From assembly GCA_039025395.1 (NCBI GenBank), contig JBCCOK010000013.1:20249-84248 (forward strand): DNA of 64,000 nt, in the 5' to 3' direction. The translations under genes and the position numbers were made by a program. Under the pieces are notes generated by a model. The model searched no databases. It saw only the letters and a list, made by a program, of their open reading frames with translations, and had not been told where the DNA came from. Every line of letters starts with the position of its first letter. The stretch's first letter is position 1. This stretch comes from Hoeflea_A sp039025395. GTDB lineage: Bacteria; Pseudomonadota; Alphaproteobacteria; Rhizobiales; Rhizobiaceae. Below, in pieces: positions 34,931 to 44,327 of the stretch.

Positions 34931-35905
34931 ATGATTAACACTTTGACAGACCCGACATTTGTGTTGGCAGCCCTTGTCGGCATAGCGGTCTTTGCCACGA
35001 TGTTTACGATCTTCATGCCCATGTTCGAGCGTGGAGACCTTAAGGCGCGCATGAAGGCTGTGGCAGTTGAGCGCGATGAGATCAGGGCGCGTGAGCGTGC
35101 GCGGCTCAAGGCCGAAGCGTCTAATGTGCGCGGCTCTTTGCGCCAGCAAAACAATACGTCGGTGCGCCAGCTTGTCGAGAAGTTGAACCTGCGCGAGGCT
35201 TTGGTTGATGCAAACACGGAAAAGAAGCTTCGCACAGCAGGATTTCGCACACAGAACGCCCTGAACATGTTCCTGTTCGCCCGCTTCAGTTTGCCGTTCC
35301 TGTTTTTCGTTGGAGCCGCCTTCTACATCTTTTGGCTCGACGGGCTGGCGGATCAGCCGACTGCGATTCGCTTTGTTATGGTCATTGGCGCGGCCTATCT
35401 CGGATTCTTCGCGCCAAACATCTTTGTCTCCAATCGCACCGCCAAACGTCAGAAATCGATCCGCAACGCCTGGCCGGATGCGTTGGACTTGATGCTGATA
35501 TGCGTCGAGTCGGGCGTTTCGATCGAAGCGGCGTTCAAGCGTGTGGCAGACGAGGTTGCGACGCAATCGGCGCCATTGGCTGAGGAACTGGTTTTGACGA
35601 CGGCCGAACTCTCCTATCTCGACGAGCGCCGCAAGGGCTTTGAAAACTTGGGAGACCGCACCGGTCTTGAGATCGTGAAGGCGGTAACCCAAGCCCTGAT
35701 ACAGGCAGAGCGATATGGTACGCCGGTAGCTCAGGCGCTACGGGTTCTGGCGCAGGAAAGCCGCGACATGCGCATGACGGAAGCTGAGAAAAAGGCAGCC
35801 GCGCTGCCGCCGAAGCTTACGGTTCCGATGATTTTGTTTTTCCTGCCGGTCATCTTCGGGGTCATTCTCGGACCGGCAATGATGAGCGTCTTCGACACGA
35901 TCTGA
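34931..35905 (+). CDS. tadC: Flp pilus inner-membrane platform protein TadC
   Basis: 324 residues, GspF-type. NAWPDALDLMLICVESGVS and ERYGTPVAQALRVLAQESRDMRM are the conserved cytoplasmic motifs, with a final helix (VPMILFFLPVIFGVILGPAMM). It pairs with TadB. It is the last plus-strand gene of the locus and is followed by a two-way terminator. Confidence 0.94.
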   Translation: MINTLTDPTFVLAALVGIAVFATMFTIFMPMFERGDLKARMKAVAVERDEIRARERARLKAEASNVRGSLRQQNNTSVRQLVEKLNLREALVDANTEKKLRTAGFRTQNALNMFLFARFSLPFLFFVGAAFYIFWLDGLADQPTAIRFVMVIGAAYLGFFAPNIFVSNRTAKRQKSIRNAWPDALDLMLICVESGVSIEAAFKRVADEVATQSAPLAEELVLTTAELSYLDERRKGFENLGDRTGLEIVKAVTQALIQAERYGTPVAQALRVLAQESRDMRMTEAEKKAAALPPKLTVPMILFFLPVIFGVILGPAMMSVFDTI

Positions 35906-35985
35906 GAATTACTAACGCTGCGTCCGACTTGTAACGCCAAAGACATCTGCGCCCGCAAACGGCGCGTACAAATCAAGAAACGCAA

Positions 35986-36016
35986 AAAACGCCCGGCGCA
36001 TGAAGTCGGGCGTTTT
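35986..36016. terminator. two-way intrinsic terminator between tadC and tadD
   Basis: AAAACGCCCG (35986-35995) and CGGGCGTTTT (36007-36016) around an 11-nt loop. The A run on one side and T run on the other make it work in both directions, ending tadC from the left and tadD from the right. Confidence 0.8.
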
Positions 36017-36053
36017 CAGTCTCGGTCAGCAAGTGTGTTGAGTCTGTATGACG

Positions 36054-36872
36054 CTAATTGGTGTTGTTTTCATCGCTGTTTTCGCTCAGCCGGGCCCATG
36101 CATTTTGCTGTGCCAACATTGACCTGAGATAGGCCACATTGGCCTCGGCCTGCTCGCGTGAAAGTTCGGCCCTTGCGATCGACTCGGCTTCCGCAAAGCG
36201 TCCCTGCAGGCCGACGACCATTGCCAGGTTTTGGCGTATCCGGCTGTCTGAACCGGGCGATTCTGCGGCTTTCTTCAAAAAGTCTTCCGAGGTCTTCAGA
36301 TCACCGGTCAACAGGTGAGACATTCCGAGATTGGACAGGATGGAAGGTTCGCCCGGCACAAGATCCAGTGCCTGCTTGTATTTTTGGCGTGCCTCGTTTG
36401 CCTGACCCATCTGATCCAGGATCGCGCCCTCAGCCGACAAAAGCCGCCAGTCTGGCTGGTCGGGTGTCTGTGCCCTGCGGACCGTGTCGAGAGCCTGGTC
36501 TAGCTGCCCGGCCGAAGCTTGTGCTTTGCCATAACTCGCCAGGACGTCTCTATCCGTCGGATGGTGAATCGCAACCTGCTGCATGACGGCCAGTGCCTGC
36601 TGGTTACGGCCGGTCATTCTGAGAAGTGTTGCATAATTGATGCCCACCGCCTTGTCCTTCGGATTGGCCTTGTAGGCAGAGGCATACTTGCCCTCGACCC
36701 GCGAAAGCTCCGACGTATTCATCTGCGAGATGGCCTTGCCGCCGTTCGAGATCGATCCGGTTTTGATGTTGCCGACATTGGCGCATCCGGCAAGAGCCGC
36801 CACGAGGGCAAATACGCAGACGCCTCGTGTGAGCGTGCGTGTGTGTGAGGACCTCACTTCAGAGCTTGCCAT
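36054..36872 (-). CDS. tadD: Flp pilus TPR lipoprotein TadD
   Basis: 272 residues from the ATG at 36872. A signal peptide with lipobox ALAGC is followed by several TPR repeats (NYATLLRMTGRNQQALAVM; SNLGMSHLLTGDLKTSEDF). TadD proteins are periplasmic lipoproteins that help the secretin and pilus assemble. It is convergent with tadC, separated by the terminator. The earlier in-frame start at 36980 would add 36 residues that do not look like a signal peptide. Confidence 0.9.
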   Translation of the reverse strand: MASSEVRSSHTRTLTRGVCVFALVAALAGCANVGNIKTGSISNGGKAISQMNTSELSRVEGKYASAYKANPKDKAVGINYATLLRMTGRNQQALAVMQQVAIHHPTDRDVLASYGKAQASAGQLDQALDTVRRAQTPDQPDWRLLSAEGAILDQMGQANEARQKYKQALDLVPGEPSILSNLGMSHLLTGDLKTSEDFLKKAAESPGSDSRIRQNLAMVVGLQGRFAEAESIARAELSREQAEANVAYLRSMLAQQNAWARLSENSDENNTN

Positions 36873-37003
36873 GACTGTATCCCGTTTCCCCTCTTTCCAG
36901 CGGCTAAAGGTACCGCACGGTAGACATTCGATCGGATTGGTGATTACGCTCTGCTGCAGAATGCACCAGCCTTTGGTCATCCGCCCCTCTTTATCAATAT
37001 TCC

Positions 37004-37026
37004 GTTAACCCTAACGGATGGTTAAC
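37004..37026. promoter_or_regulatory. inverted repeat GTTAACC-N9-GGTTAAC between tadD and aminopeptidase gene
   Basis: Two 7-bp arms (37004-37010 and 37020-37026) lie in the divergent gap and just before the aminopeptidase ribosome site (AGGAG 37030-37034). The TTAAC cores recall CtrA half sites, but the spacing is not that of the consensus box, so another regulator is also possible. Confidence 0.35.
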
Positions 37027-37046
37027 GAAAGGAGCCCGTGTACCCG

Positions 37047-38417
37047 ATGAATGTTGCAAGCTTTGCAGATGTATCCGATAGCGCCAGACCGGTCTTTCTG
37101 GTTAGAGAAGGCAGCCTCGATGCGGTCGGCAAAGACGCTCACATCCGGCGCTGGATTGACGAGACCGGCTTTACCGCCGCGGCCGGGGAACTTCAGTTGC
37201 TGCCCGGTCCCGATGGATCGCTTGCCGGCGCGCTGTTCGGCATCGGCAAGGACGCGTCGCGACAATTGCTGTGTGGTTCACTGGCAAGAAATCTGCCCGG
37301 CGGCGACTGGTTTGTAAACGATCCAGGAGACAATGCGCTGGCCTGTGCGCTTGGGTTCGGCCTGGGATCCTACCGTTTCGACCGCTACAGGAAGCAACGC
37401 ATGCCGGCGGTTCGCTTGGTCTGTCCTGAGACGGTTGACAGGGCCGATATCGAACGGGTCCTAAAGGGCTGTTTTCTTGCTCGTGATCTTGTCAACACAC
37501 CCGTTAATGACATGGGGCCTGCGGAATTGGAAGGCAGCTTTCGACAGCTCGCTGATGCCCACGGGGCATTGGTCACAACAGTCGAAGGCGAGCAACTGCT
37601 CAACGAGAACTTTCCTTTGATCCATGCGGTGGGTCGGGCAAGCATTGCCGCGCCCCGGCTGCTGGACATGCGTTGGGGAAACGGGAACGCACCTCCGGTA
37701 ACGCTCGTCGGCAAGGGCGTGTGCTTTGACACTGGCGGGCTGGACATAAAATCGGCGGCAGGCATGTTGTTGATGAAGAAAGACATGGGCGGCGCCGCCA
37801 ATGTCATCGGCCTTGCTTCCATGATCATGGATGCAAAACTTCCTGTGCATTTGCGGGTGCTGATACCGGCCGTCGAAAACGCCATCGCCGGCAATGCTTT
37901 CCGGCCCGGAGATATCCTGAACAGCCGAAAGGGTATTTCGGTTGAAATCGGCAACACGGATGCCGAGGGCCGTTTGGTGCTGGCCGATGCGCTTTGTCTG
38001 GCCGACGAGGAAGAACCGCAGCTTGTAATAGATATGGCAACGCTGACCGGTGCGGCGCGTGTGGCGTTGGGGCCGGATTTGGCGCCCTACTATACTCGCA
38101 GCGATTCATTCGCCACAGCGCTTGAGGAGGCGGCGGCCGCGACGTTTGATCCGGTTTGGCGCATGCCCCTTTATGCGCCCTACGCGCGAAATCTTTCTTC
38201 GCCCATCGCCGATATGAACAACGCGCCGGCCGGCGGGATGGCGGGATCGGTGGTCGCCGCCCTGTTCCTGAACCGATTTGTTGAGCGCGCGGCCGAATGG
38301 GCGCATTTCGACATCTACGCCTGGAACCCGACAGACAAACCGCATGCGCCGGTCGGCGGCGAAGCCCAGGCGATCAGGGCGCTTTACGATCTGCTTTGCC
38401 GCCGCTACCCGGCGTGA
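37047..38417 (+). CDS. leucyl aminopeptidase family (M17) protein
   Basis: About 456 residues. The catalytic C-terminal domain has VGKGVCFDTGGLDIKS, MKKDMGGAANV and the M17 signature NTDAEGRLVLADAL, which supply the metal ligands and catalytic Arg. It removes N-terminal residues from peptides in the cytosol. The start is uncertain: AGGAG at 37030-37034 is 3 nt from a GTG at 37038 and 12 nt from the ATG at 37047; I give the ATG. The M17 and NlpC/P60 pairing in rhizobia suggests peptide or murein-peptide turnover. Confidence 0.9.
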   Translation: MNVASFADVSDSARPVFLVREGSLDAVGKDAHIRRWIDETGFTAAAGELQLLPGPDGSLAGALFGIGKDASRQLLCGSLARNLPGGDWFVNDPGDNALACALGFGLGSYRFDRYRKQRMPAVRLVCPETVDRADIERVLKGCFLARDLVNTPVNDMGPAELEGSFRQLADAHGALVTTVEGEQLLNENFPLIHAVGRASIAAPRLLDMRWGNGNAPPVTLVGKGVCFDTGGLDIKSAAGMLLMKKDMGGAANVIGLASMIMDAKLPVHLRVLIPAVENAIAGNAFRPGDILNSRKGISVEIGNTDAEGRLVLADALCLADEEEPQLVIDMATLTGAARVALGPDLAPYYTRSDSFATALEEAAAATFDPVWRMPLYAPYARNLSSPIADMNNAPAGGMAGSVVAALFLNRFVERAAEWAHFDIYAWNPTDKPHAPVGGEAQAIRALYDLLCRRYPA

Positions 38418-38501
38418 CCGAGCAATAGTGGGCTTTGACGCGAAAAGCCGTGAATGATACGGTAGCGAAACGATTCCACCTCAGATAGCGGCAGAAAAGG
38501 A

Positions 38502-38852
38502 ATGAGCGTCTTACTGAGGCCTTCCCAGGCGCTGCATCTTTGGCACAGTGCAACGCTTGAACTCGTCCGCTCGGACGCGCCTGATCTGACGCTGCGCCAA
38601 CTGAGCATACTGCTTCACATCTACCTTGTGCCGCCACCCCACACGGTGCGCGGCCTTGCATCCACCCTTGGCGTAACAAAGCCTGTGGTCACGCGCGCGC
38701 TGGACTCAATGGGTTCTTTGGGTCTCGTGCGCCGCTCGCGCGACGAACAGGATCGCCGCAACGTGATTATCCAGCGCACAGTCACCGGCGCTCTCTATCT
38801 CGAAAAACTTGGTGATATTATTATCGAACAGGGCAAGGAACTCCCGCTTTGA
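38502..38852 (+). CDS. MarR family transcriptional regulator
   Basis: 116 residues, slightly short for MarR. The winged HTH is clear: LRQLSILLHIYLVP, then HTVRGLASTLGVTKPVVTRALD as recognition region and VRRSRDEQDRRN as the wing. It overlaps the NlpC/P60 gene by 4 nt (TTGA). A GGA directly touches the ATG, so the true start may lie elsewhere. It probably controls its own operon; the ligand is unknown. Confidence 0.88.
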   Translation: MSVLLRPSQALHLWHSATLELVRSDAPDLTLRQLSILLHIYLVPPPHTVRGLASTLGVTKPVVTRALDSMGSLGLVRRSRDEQDRRNVIIQRTVTGALYLEKLGDIIIEQGKELPL

Positions 38853-39712
38853 TCGATCCGTTGGACAAAAGGCTCAATGCCTATCGGTCCGATCTGGCCG
38901 ATATTGCCTTGCAGGACAAGGTAAAGGCGGACAGATATGCCGCCGGAGATGTTCGGGTTGTCACCCAACCTGTCCTTGATCTCCATGTCGATCCAGATCC
39001 GGCGTCCGAAATCGGGACGCAGGCGCTATTGGGCGAAATTGTCCGCGTATTTGACGAGGCTGACGGTATGAGCTGGATCCAGCTCGATGACGACCGTTAT
39101 GTCGGCTATGCCAAGTCGCACGCTCTGGCGCCTGAGGGGCCGAAGACAAGCCATATTGTGAGAGCTCCGCGCACGTTCATTTATTCCGATGCGGATCTGC
39201 GCAGCCCTGTGCGCGCCGCCTGCTCGATGGGAAGCCGCATCCTGCCGGTGGAAACCCGGACCACCCGCGGCACCGACTATTTCGTCCTCTCGGACGGCAG
39301 CGCGGTCATTGCTGATCACGTCGCACCGCTGGCAGATGTAGCGCCTGACTACGTTGCTGTTGCCGCTCAGCTTCTGCTCGCGCCTTATCTTTGGGGCGGA
39401 ACCTCGGCTTTCGGGCTGGATTGCTCCGGACTGGTACGGCTATCCATGGCGATGTGCGGGCGACTGGTGCCTCGCGACACAGACATGCAGGCGGCGGCGC
39501 TCGGCGAAGAAATCGATTGTGGTGATGACTTTACCCAACTGCGACGCGGCGATCTGCTGTTCTGGAAAGGCCATGTGGCGATCGCCGAAGACAATCGAAT
39601 GGCAATCCATGCCAGCGGTCATTCCATGCAGGTGGTGCGCGAACCGGTTCAGGATGCGATAGGCCGCATCGCCCGCTTTTACGGCAAACCCATTTGCGCC
39701 AGACGTCCCTGA
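38849..39712 (+). CDS. NlpC/P60 family peptidase (C40)
   Basis: 287 residues. The first 150 residues look like bacterial SH3 repeats (LHVDPDPASEIGTQALLGE; SWIQLDDDRYVGYA), and the C-terminus is the papain-like peptidase with the Cys in FGLDCSGLVRLS, and His residues in KGHVAIAEDN and MAIHASGHS. Such enzymes cleave murein stem peptides such as gamma-D-Glu-diaminopimelate. No signal peptide is visible, so a cytosolic recycling role is possible. The start is TTG at 38849, with AAGGAA about 10 nt upstream, overlapping the marR stop. Confidence 0.9.
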   Translation: MIDPLDKRLNAYRSDLADIALQDKVKADRYAAGDVRVVTQPVLDLHVDPDPASEIGTQALLGEIVRVFDEADGMSWIQLDDDRYVGYAKSHALAPEGPKTSHIVRAPRTFIYSDADLRSPVRAACSMGSRILPVETRTTRGTDYFVLSDGSAVIADHVAPLADVAPDYVAVAAQLLLAPYLWGGTSAFGLDCSGLVRLSMAMCGRLVPRDTDMQAAALGEEIDCGDDFTQLRRGDLLFWKGHVAIAEDNRMAIHASGHSMQVVREPVQDAIGRIARFYGKPICARRP

Positions 39713-39868
39713 ACAAGGGTTGTCTTAACGCCCTGTTCGCGCCGACAATCTTTCGGGCGAGTGTCGCCGCCGGCAGAGGTTTCCATCTGAACCGGACTTG
39801 CTTTCGCGCCCTGTTGCAGTGCAACATGAGTGCTTGAACTCTCGATTACCTTCAATAAATACGTGGCG

Positions 39869-40408
39869 ATGAAAGCCTGTCGTGTACACATAACCGGAGC
39901 CAGCGGTGCGGGAACCACGTCATTGAGCCGGGCTCTGGCGCAATCGTGGTCGGTGCCCTGCCACGATACCGATGACTTTTATTGGCAACCGGTCGAGCCG
40001 GCCTTCTCGCAAAAGCGCAGCGAGGCGGAACGGCTGGAATTGATGCAGCGGCTGTTTCTGCCGCGTAAAGCCTGGATTTTGTCAGGCTCGCTGATGGGCT
40101 GGGGCGATATACTGAAACCACATTTTGATGCGGTCGTCTTCTTGCAGCTCGACCCCGCGATAAGGCTGAAGCGGTTGCGAGACCGGGAGATAAAGCGCTT
40201 TGGCAGAGACGCTTTGGAGAAGGGCGGCACGCGGAATGCGCAGCATGAAGCCTTCATGCGATGGGCCGCCGGCTACGACGATCCTGCATTTGCAGGACGC
40301 AGCCTTGCCAATCATGAGGCGTGGTTTGACGATCTTGACTGCCGCATCCTGCGGCTAGACAGCGCATTGCCTGTCGATCAGCTTGTTTCCCGGATTCTAG
40401 CAGCTTAG
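39869..40408 (+). CDS. P-loop kinase-like protein (AAA superfamily nucleoside/shikimate kinase fold)
   Basis: 179 residues. The N-terminus has VHITGASGAGTTSLSRAL: the P-loop Lys is replaced by Thr, a variant often seen in this uncharacterised group. HDTDDFYW resembles the substrate site of small-molecule kinases, and LKRLRDREIKRFG looks like the lid with basic residues. The substrate is unknown. The ATG at 39869 is preferred over a GTG at 39830. Confidence 0.75.
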   Translation: MKACRVHITGASGAGTTSLSRALAQSWSVPCHDTDDFYWQPVEPAFSQKRSEAERLELMQRLFLPRKAWILSGSLMGWGDILKPHFDAVVFLQLDPAIRLKRLRDREIKRFGRDALEKGGTRNAQHEAFMRWAAGYDDPAFAGRSLANHEAWFDDLDCRILRLDSALPVDQLVSRILAA

Positions 40409-40420
40409 ATCGGAGTTGTT

Positions 40421-42049
40421 TTAGTCGCTAACAACGCCAGCGGGTGTTGCGACAAGGTCGAATGCCGCCGCCATCAGCGCTTTGGTGTAATCGTCTTGCG
40501 GATGATCGAAGATCTGCTCGGCCGGGCCTTGTTCGACCACCTTGCCAAAGCGCATCACAATAACGTTGTTGGCAAGCGCTCGCACCACCTTGAGATCATG
40601 GCTAATGAACAGATAGGCGAGATCGTGATCGCGCTGGAGTTTGCGCAAAAGGTCGACAACCTGCGCCTGCACGCTCATATCGAGCGCCGATGTCGGCTCA
40701 TCGAGCATGACGAAACGTGGGTTCAGCACCATTGCACGCGCAATCGCTATGCGTTGACGCTGGCCGCCCGAAAATTCATGCGGGTAGCGCCAGCGTGTGG
40801 AGGGATCAAGCCCCACTTCTTCTAGCGCTCCGGCGACTTTCTCGTCCCGCTCGTTTCGACTCAGATGTGGCTGGTGAATGCTGAGGCCTTCGGAAACGAT
40901 CTCGGCGATCGACATGCGCGGCGAAAGTGAACCGTAGGGATCCTGGAACACGACCTGCATCTGGTTGCGAAGCGGTTTCATTTCCCTGAAGGAATAGCTG
41001 TCGATATTCTTTCCGACAAAGCCGATCCTGCCTTTCGAACTGATAAGCCGTGTCAGCGCCAATCCGAGGGTCGTCTTGCCCGAGCCGGATTCGCCGACAA
41101 TTCCCAGCGTCTGGCCTGCACGAAGCGTCACATCGATACCGTCAACAGCCTTTACGTAGTCGGCTGTGCGACGCAAAAAGCCCTTCTTGATCGGAAACCA
41201 GACCCTAACGTCCTTTCCCTCGATAACGATGGGCGAGGTATCATCGGGCTTCGGTGGATCGCCCTTCGGTTCGGCGGCCAGCAAGTGCTTCGTATAACGG
41301 TGTTGCGGCCTTTCGAATATGTCCGCCGTCGGCCCAGTCTCGACAATTTCGCCCTGCGTCATCACGCAGACACGATCTGCAATCTTGCGCACCACTCCAA
41401 GGTCATGGGTGATAAACAGCATCGACATCCCGTGGTCTTTTTTCAGCTCGCCGAGCAGCTCCAGGATTTGTGCCTGCACCGTCACGTCGAGCGCGGTTGT
41501 CGGTTCGTCTGCAATGAGCAGTTCCGGGCGGTTGGCGAGTGCCATTGCAATCATCACCCTTTGCCGCTGTCCGCCGCTCAGTTCGTGCGGATAGGCCGAA
41601 AGCCGCTTCTCCGGGTCGCGGATCCCCACCTGATTGAGCAACTCGAGTGTACGCTCGCGCGCTGCCCGGTCGAACAGGCCCTGATGGAGTCCGAGGATCT
41701 CGCCAATCTGCCGTTCGATGGTATGCAGCGGATTGAGCGACGTCATAGGCTCCTGAAAAATCATCGTCACATCATTTCCGCGAACCGAGCGCAATGCGGC
41801 GTCGGGCGCTGAAAGCAAGTCTTCGCCCTTGAAGACGATTTTGCCCGAAGGATGGCTCGCTGCCGGGTAGGGCAGCAATTTGAGTACCGAAAGCGCTGTA
41901 ACGGATTTGCCAGAACCCGATTCGCCAACAAGTGCAACGGTTTCACCCTTGCTGATATCGAACGAGATTCGGTCGACGGCCAGTGTCTCCTCGTTGCCCT
42001 GGCGGAACGAAACGGAAAGGTCGGAGATGGAGAGCAGCGGCTCGGTCAT
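40421..42049 (-). CDS. yejF: peptide ABC transporter double ATPase YejF
   Basis: 542 residues with two ABC domains. The first has GESGSGKS at 42-49 and LSGGQRQRVMIAMAL; the second has a second GESGSGKT-type P-loop near residue 320 and FSGGQRQRIAIARAM. Both sets of motifs look intact. It energises import of oligopeptides (in E. coli YejABEF takes up microcin C). It is the last gene of the minus-strand yej run and overlaps yejE by 4 nt. Confidence 0.93.
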   Translation of the reverse strand: MTEPLLSISDLSVSFRQGNEETLAVDRISFDISKGETVALVGESGSGKSVTALSVLKLLPYPAASHPSGKIVFKGEDLLSAPDAALRSVRGNDVTMIFQEPMTSLNPLHTIERQIGEILGLHQGLFDRAARERTLELLNQVGIRDPEKRLSAYPHELSGGQRQRVMIAMALANRPELLIADEPTTALDVTVQAQILELLGELKKDHGMSMLFITHDLGVVRKIADRVCVMTQGEIVETGPTADIFERPQHRYTKHLLAAEPKGDPPKPDDTSPIVIEGKDVRVWFPIKKGFLRRTADYVKAVDGIDVTLRAGQTLGIVGESGSGKTTLGLALTRLISSKGRIGFVGKNIDSYSFREMKPLRNQMQVVFQDPYGSLSPRMSIAEIVSEGLSIHQPHLSRNERDEKVAGALEEVGLDPSTRWRYPHEFSGGQRQRIAIARAMVLNPRFVMLDEPTSALDMSVQAQVVDLLRKLQRDHDLAYLFISHDLKVVRALANNVIVMRFGKVVEQGPAEQIFDHPQDDYTKALMAAAFDLVATPAGVVSD

Positions 42050-43188
42050 TCGAACGTCTTTCTTGGATCAAATGCATCCCGCGTGGCTTCACCGATAAAG
42101 ATCAGCAACGAAAGCATGACCGAAATGGTAAAGAAAGCCGTCAGACCAAGCCATGGCGCCTGAAGGTTGTTTTTGCCTTGCGCAATAAGCTCGCCCAGAG
42201 ATGGCGAGCCCGGAGGCAGGCCAAAGCCCAGAAAATCCAGTGAGGTCAGCGTTGTTATCGATCCCGACAGGATAAAGGGAAGGAATGTCAGGGTCGCGAC
42301 CATGGCATTTGGAAGCAGGTGCCTGAAAATAATCGTTGTGTTGCCAACGCCAAGCGCCCGTGCCGCGTTGACATATTCGAAATTTCGCGCGCGCAGGAAC
42401 TCGGCTCTTACGACCCCGACGAAAGCCACCCAGGCAAAAAGCAGCATGATGCAAAGCAATATCCAGAAACCGGGCGGCAGGATCGCGGCCATGATCAGCA
42501 GAATGTAAAGCACCGGCATTGACGACCAGATTTCGATGAAGCGTTGCAGGAGGAGGTCGGTCCAGCCGCCGAAATAACCCTGCACCGCGCCCATTGAGAC
42601 GCCGATGATCGCTGAGAGCGCCGTCAGCGCAAGTCCGAACAAGACAGAGATACGGAAACCGTAAATCATCCGCGCCGCCACATCCCGCGCCTGATCATCG
42701 GTTCCAAGCCAGTTCATGTTGCCCAATATGCAGTCAGGATCGTTCACGCCTTCCGGGTAGGCCGAACACCGTTCTTGCTTGGACATAAGCCAGAATGGTG
42801 GAGTCGGTGCCGAGCGCGGTACATAGGAATTGGCCGAGCGGTAGGAATAGCGGATGGGGGGCCACAGCATCCAACCGTTGGCCTCGATTTCATCGCGGAT
42901 AAAGGGATCGCGATAGTCGGTTCGGGCGAGAAAGCCGCCGAATTTTTCCTCCGGATAATCGACCAGCACCGGCACCAGCAATTCGCCGTTGTAAGAGGCC
43001 AGGATAGGCTTGTCATTGGCGATCATTTCGGCGAACAGGCTAAGCACGAAAATGACCAGAAAAATCCACAGCGACCAGTAGCCGCGCCGATTGGCTTTGA
43101 AATTGCGCCATCGCCGTTTGGCCGTTGGCGAGAAGAAGCCCGTTGGCCGTTCGAACTGGGTCTCCGGTTGCGGGACGCGCTGCTCCAT
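42046..43188 (-). CDS. yejE: peptide ABC transporter permease YejE
   Basis: 380 residues. The N-terminus MEQRVPQPETQF is followed by GFFSPTAKRRWRNFKANRRG, typical of YejE, then a membrane segment, a long periplasmic loop with NMNWLGTDDQARDV, and the permease core (LGLTAFFTISVMLSLLIFIGEATRDAFDPR). The ATG at 43188 lies 1 nt after the yejB stop. Confidence 0.93.
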   Translation of the reverse strand: MEQRVPQPETQFERPTGFFSPTAKRRWRNFKANRRGYWSLWIFLVIFVLSLFAEMIANDKPILASYNGELLVPVLVDYPEEKFGGFLARTDYRDPFIRDEIEANGWMLWPPIRYSYRSANSYVPRSAPTPPFWLMSKQERCSAYPEGVNDPDCILGNMNWLGTDDQARDVAARMIYGFRISVLFGLALTALSAIIGVSMGAVQGYFGGWTDLLLQRFIEIWSSMPVLYILLIMAAILPPGFWILLCIMLLFAWVAFVGVVRAEFLRARNFEYVNAARALGVGNTTIIFRHLLPNAMVATLTFLPFILSGSITTLTSLDFLGFGLPPGSPSLGELIAQGKNNLQAPWLGLTAFFTISVMLSLLIFIGEATRDAFDPRKTFE

Positions 43189-43189
43189 A

Positions 43190-44287
43190 TCAAACGTCTC
43201 GCCGTTCGAAATCGATGCGCGGATCAACCCACGTATAGATAAGGTCCGATACCAGCGCGATTACGAGGCCCATCAATGAAAAGATGAACAGTGTTCCAAA
43301 CACCACCGGATAATCGCGGCTTAACACGGAGAGGAAGCCCAATCGTCCGAGGCCGTCGAGCGAGAAGATCGTTTCGATCAGAAGCGAACCGGTGAAAAAG
43401 GCCGTGATGAACGCCCCCGGGAAACCGGCGATGATGATCAGCATGGCGTTGCGGAACACGTGACCATAAAGCACTTGCCGCTCGGTCAGGCCCTTCGCCC
43501 GCGCTGTCGTCACATATTGCTTGCGTATTTCGTCAATGAAAGAGTTTTTGGTCAGCAGCGTTGTCGTTGCAAAGGCGGCGAGCGAAAGCGAAATCAGCGG
43601 CAGGGTCAGGTGCCAGAAGTAATCGATGATTTTCTCCCACCAGGACAACTCGCTGAAATTATCGGATGTCAGCCCGCGCAGTGGAAACCAGTCGAAGAAT
43701 GAACCGCCGGCAAACAGAATGATAAGCAGGATGCCAAACAGGAAGCCCGGCACGGCGTATGCAATGATGATGACTCCGGAGGTCCAGATATCGAACCGCG
43801 ATCCGTCGCTCACCGCTTTCTTGATACCGAGCGGTATTGAAATCACGTAGGAAATCAACAGGATCCAGACGCCGAGTGAAATGGAGACCGGCATCTTCTC
43901 GATGATCAGATCGATCACCGAAATATCGCGGAAATAGCTGTCGCCGAAGTCGAAGCGGATGTAGTTCCACATCATCATAAGAAAGCGTTCAAGCGGCGGC
44001 CGATCAAACCCGAACTGTTTTTCGAGTTTGGCGATGAACTCCGGATCAAGGCCCTGCGCGCCGCGGTATTTCGATGAAATGTCGGTTGTCGCCGCGGTCG
44101 GCTCGTTCTGGAAATCGCCACCGCCGGAAATCCGATCGGTCATCGTGTTGCCCTGACCGGTCAGATCGGCAATGACCTGCTCGACGGGACCGCCGGGTGC
44201 AAACTGAATAATCAGAAATGTAAAGCCCATGATCCCGATAATGGTCGGGATCATCAGGAGCAGTCGCCTTATGATGTAGGCGCCCAT
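43190..44287 (-). CDS. yejB: peptide ABC transporter permease YejB
   Basis: 365 residues from the ATG at 44287. YIIRRLLLMIPTIIGIMGFTF and QFAPGGPVEQVI are the expected N-terminus of DppB/YejB-type permeases; a longer in-frame start upstream adds 51 residues of non-permease sequence. ELSWWEKIIDYFWHLTLPLIS precedes the EAA-like loop (EIRKQYVTTARAKGL). It follows the broken yejA copy by about 40 nt. Confidence 0.92.
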   Translation of the reverse strand: MGAYIIRRLLLMIPTIIGIMGFTFLIIQFAPGGPVEQVIADLTGQGNTMTDRISGGGDFQNEPTAATTDISSKYRGAQGLDPEFIAKLEKQFGFDRPPLERFLMMMWNYIRFDFGDSYFRDISVIDLIIEKMPVSISLGVWILLISYVISIPLGIKKAVSDGSRFDIWTSGVIIIAYAVPGFLFGILLIILFAGGSFFDWFPLRGLTSDNFSELSWWEKIIDYFWHLTLPLISLSLAAFATTTLLTKNSFIDEIRKQYVTTARAKGLTERQVLYGHVFRNAMLIIIAGFPGAFITAFFTGSLLIETIFSLDGLGRLGFLSVLSRDYPVVFGTLFIFSLMGLVIALVSDLIYTWVDPRIDFERRDV

Positions 44288-44327
44288 AAGAATCCGTACT
44301 CCTGCAATCTGGTCCCAGCTGGTTTTG

